A stretch of 37,442 bases of DNA, taken from the NCBI GenBank assembly GCA_945889445.1, contig CAMDBX010000035.1, positions 1 through 37,442 of the forward strand. The letters run 5' to 3'. Shown piece by piece: positions 35,576 through 37,442 of this stretch. Source of the stretch: Rhizobium sp. Q54 (lineage in GTDB: Bacteria; Pseudomonadota; Alphaproteobacteria; Rhizobiales; Aestuariivirgaceae). Positions within the stretch are counted from its first letter, which is position 1. Each line of letters begins with the position of its first letter. The notes beneath the pieces were generated by a model. That model was not told where the DNA came from. It did no database searches and worked only from the letters and a program-made list of their open reading frames with translations. The position numbers and the translations under genes were made by a program.

Positions 35576-37442
35576 CCAAGGACAGCAGTTCAGGTGTAAC
35601 CCTGAAGTCGGCAAGCATGGCACAGGAGTTGTTGCGCAGAGTGGCCAATGGCGAACTCTCCGCAAAGAGCGCCAAGGCTCTGCTCAGCAGGCCCGCCGAA
35701 GAACGGCAGTTCCAAGCGAGCGATCGCGCCGTCGCGGTCATCGGCATGGCGGGACGCTTCCCGGGGGCCGACGGGCTTGATGCCTTCTGGATGATGTTGA
35801 CGGAGTCGCGCTCTGCGGTGCGCGCCGGGCCATTGGGCCGCTGGGGCGAGGCACGATACGCCGGCGGCTGGCTGGATGATATTTCGAGTTTCGATCATGG
35901 CTTCTTCGGCATCTCGCGGCGCGAGGCCGAGGTCATGGATCCGCAGCAGCTGTTGTTCCTCGAAATGGCGTGGTCGGCGCTGGAGAATGCCGCTTATGCG
36001 GAGCGCGACCTCTCGGGCCGCAAGGTAGGAGTCTTTGTGGGTGCCGGCGCGGGCGACTTTGCCCGTCACCTTATGGAGCGAGGTGCGGAGCCAGACGGGC
36101 TTTCCTTCATGGGCAACAGCAATGCGATACTCGCCGGACGCATTGCCTATCTTCTGAACCTGCGTGGTCCCTGCCTCACCATCGACACCGCGTGCTCCTC
36201 TTCGCTTACCGCTATTCATTTGGCCTGCGACGCCCTGAACAGCGGATCCGCCGACATGGCTATTGCCGGCGGCGTCTGCGTGCTGCCCACCTCGACATTT
36301 GTGCAAGCCGCCACGCGCGCCGGCATGCTCTCCCGTAGCGGTCAGTGCAGGCCCTTCGATGCTGATGCCGATGGCTTCGTACCTGGCGAGGCAGCGGGAG
36401 CGCTGGTCTTGAAGCCCCTCGACCGGGCCATTGCCGACAAGGACTACATCTGGGGCGTCATCGAAGGCTCGGGAACCAACCAGGATGGCCGGACCAATGG
36501 TATCACCGCGCCAAGCGCTGTGGCCCAGGCCGACCTTCTGCAGCAGGTCTATCGCCGCGCTAGGGTGGAGCCCTCGAGCATCAGCTATGTTGAGGCGCAT
36601 GGAACTGGGACGCGCCTCGGCGATCCGATCGAGGTCGAGGCGCTGACGCGCGTCTTCCGTCGGAGCTCGCACGAGACGGGCGTCTGCGCCCTCGGCTCCG
36701 TCAAGGCATCGGTCGGTCACACTATGAGTGCAGCTGGCGTCGTCGGCATGATCAAGGTGTTGCTCGCGATGAAGCATCGCATGATCCCCGCATCGCTGAA
36801 CATGGCGCGGCCGAATCCGGCTTGCGAACTGGGAACGTCTCCCTTCACAGTCAACACGGAGATGCGTCACTGGCAGGCGCGCGAGGGAGTGCGACGGGCC
36901 GTGGTGAGTGGCTTCGGTTTCTCCGGCAGCAATGCCCACATCGTGCTGCGCGAGGCACCCGCAACGGAAGCCTCCGCAAGCCAGTCAGGCTCTCCACGAC
37001 TTTTCCTTCTCTCGGCCCGCTCGCGGACCGCGCTGGCGCAAGTCGCAAGCAACCTTGCCCAATATGTCGTGGCGCAGGCGAATGAATTGGACCTTGATGC
37101 CCTGAGCTGGAGCCTCGCCGCCGGCCGCAGCCACCACGGGGAACGGGCCGCGATCATCGCCTCTTCGTGTGATCAACTCTCCGCCGGGCTGTCGCGCGTG
37201 GCTGCAGGGGCGCCTTCGCAGGCACCGGCCGGACAGAGTCCGTTGCATGCACTGGCCGAGCCTTATCTGCAAGGCCGGAATATTGACCCGACGGAGCTGG
37301 TTAAGCCCGACGCGAGGCGTCGCACCGCCCTTCCTCCATATCCCTTCGAACGCGTATTCTGCGGCCTCCGGCCCGCCACGCGCAAGCGACTGCAGCAGGG
37401 GCTACATCCGCTGGTCGACCGCTACCTGGCCGACGGCTCGCT
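35572..37442 (+). CDS. Next trans-AT PKS, N-terminal part (docking-KS-DH...)
   Basis: ATG 35572 overlaps the previous stop (ATGA) with GGAG at 35560-35563; 623 complete codons are visible before the window ends. Residues 16-38 hold a docking-like helix pattern (LLRRVANGELSAKSAKALL). The KS follows (about 52-460) with Cys208 in DTACSSS, His343 in HGTGT and His383 in VGHTMSAAG, so it should condense. After the post-KS linker (LPPYPFERVF) the sequence GLHPLVDRYL marks the first residues of a DH domain, showing that this module is at least KS-DH. No AT is present. The rest of the protein, and presumably the tailoring, trans-AT and release functions, lie to the right of the window. Confidence 0.95.
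   Translation, partial: MTKDSSSGVTLKSASMAQELLRRVANGELSAKSAKALLSRPAEERQFQASDRAVAVIGMAGRFPGADGLDAFWMMLTESRSAVRAGPLGRWGEARYAGGWLDDISSFDHGFFGISRREAEVMDPQQLLFLEMAWSALENAAYAERDLSGRKVGVFVGAGAGDFARHLMERGAEPDGLSFMGNSNAILAGRIAYLLNLRGPCLTIDTACSSSLTAIHLACDALNSGSADMAIAGGVCVLPTSTFVQAATRAGMLSRSGQCRPFDADADGFVPGEAAGALVLKPLDRAIADKDYIWGVIEGSGTNQDGRTNGITAPSAVAQADLLQQVYRRARVEPSSISYVEAHGTGTRLGDPIEVEALTRVFRRSSHETGVCALGSVKASVGHTMSAAGVVGMIKVLLAMKHRMIPASLNMARPNPACELGTSPFTVNTEMRHWQAREGVRRAVVSGFGFSGSNAHIVLREAPATEASASQSGSPRLFLLSARSRTALAQVASNLAQYVVAQANELDLDALSWSLAAGRSHHGERAAIIASSCDQLSAGLSRVAAGAPSQAPAGQSPLHALAEPYLQGRNIDPTELVKPDARRRTALPPYPFERVFCGLRPATRKRLQQGLHPLVDRYLADGS
35617..35685 (+). other. N-terminal docking helix of the next PKS
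   Basis: Residues 16-38 of the downstream PKS show a short amphipathic helix pair around the turn ANGELS. The LxxxxxGxLxxxxAxxLL pattern parallels the C-terminal helix of the giant PKS. I infer that the two form the protein-protein junction. Confidence 0.5.

Noticed and set aside
35590-36939. 449-codon minus-strand open frame
   Set aside because: It lies wholly antisense to a KS with all catalytic motifs and has no recognisable domain; long antisense frames are common in GC-rich coding DNA.
1-37442. CRISPR arrays, tRNA/rRNA genes, insertion sequences or transposases
   Set aside because: No direct-repeat array, RNA gene or transposase-like frame was seen; the recurrent similar segments are KS, ACP and MT domain repeats within the PKS.

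Overview
The window is about 37.4 kb of GC-rich DNA from a Gram-negative bacterium, as shown by an inner-membrane/periplasm RND efflux pair and a UbiB/ABC1-type protein. A proteobacterium is likely, perhaps an alphaproteobacterium, but the sequence alone does not settle this. Almost all of it is one plus-strand gene cluster for a hybrid non-ribosomal peptide/polyketide of the trans-AT type: none of the nine ketosynthase (KS) domains is followed by an acyltransferase domain.

Layout. (1) Positions 1-684, minus strand: the 5' part of an ABC1/UbiB-family atypical kinase gene that runs off the left edge. (2) 685-844: a divergent, AT-richer intergenic region. (3) 845-1576, plus strand: two small genes of unknown function. 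(4) 1651-5758: a periplasmic adaptor and an RND inner-membrane transporter. (5) 5760-11816: a 2018-residue protein with the order KS(defective)-ACP-Cy-A-Ox-PCP, a thiazole-forming module predicted to load cysteine. (6) 11813-35575: a single 7920-residue PKS with seven KS domains. (7) 35572 to the right edge: the start of the next PKS, KS plus the first residues of a DH. From 2702 onward successive genes are 1 bp apart or overlap by 4 bp (ATGA), so pump and assembly line look like one transcription and translation unit.

Proposed working order, inferred from collinearity. The NRPS protein receives or starts a chain, adds Cys, cyclises it and oxidises it to a thiazole. The giant PKS follows: KS(Cys to Ser)-ACP; KS-ACP-ACP; KS-DH-KR-cMT-ACP (alpha-methyl enoyl); KS-MT-ACP with an O-methyltransferase-like domain and no KR (possible enol methyl ether); KS-KR-ACP; KS-DH-KR-ACP; KS-DH-cMT-ACP with no KR; then a docking helix leading to the next protein. 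The trans-AT, any ER or HMG-type beta-branching enzymes, the phosphopantetheinyl transferase and the release domain are not in this window.

The most unusual points are two neighbouring KS domains with complementary catalytic losses (first His motif lost in one, Cys replaced by Ser in the next), a thiazole module combined with a KR-less methyltransferase module, several incomplete reductive loops, and direct fusion of the efflux genes to the biosynthetic operon. I do not recognise the product as a known compound.
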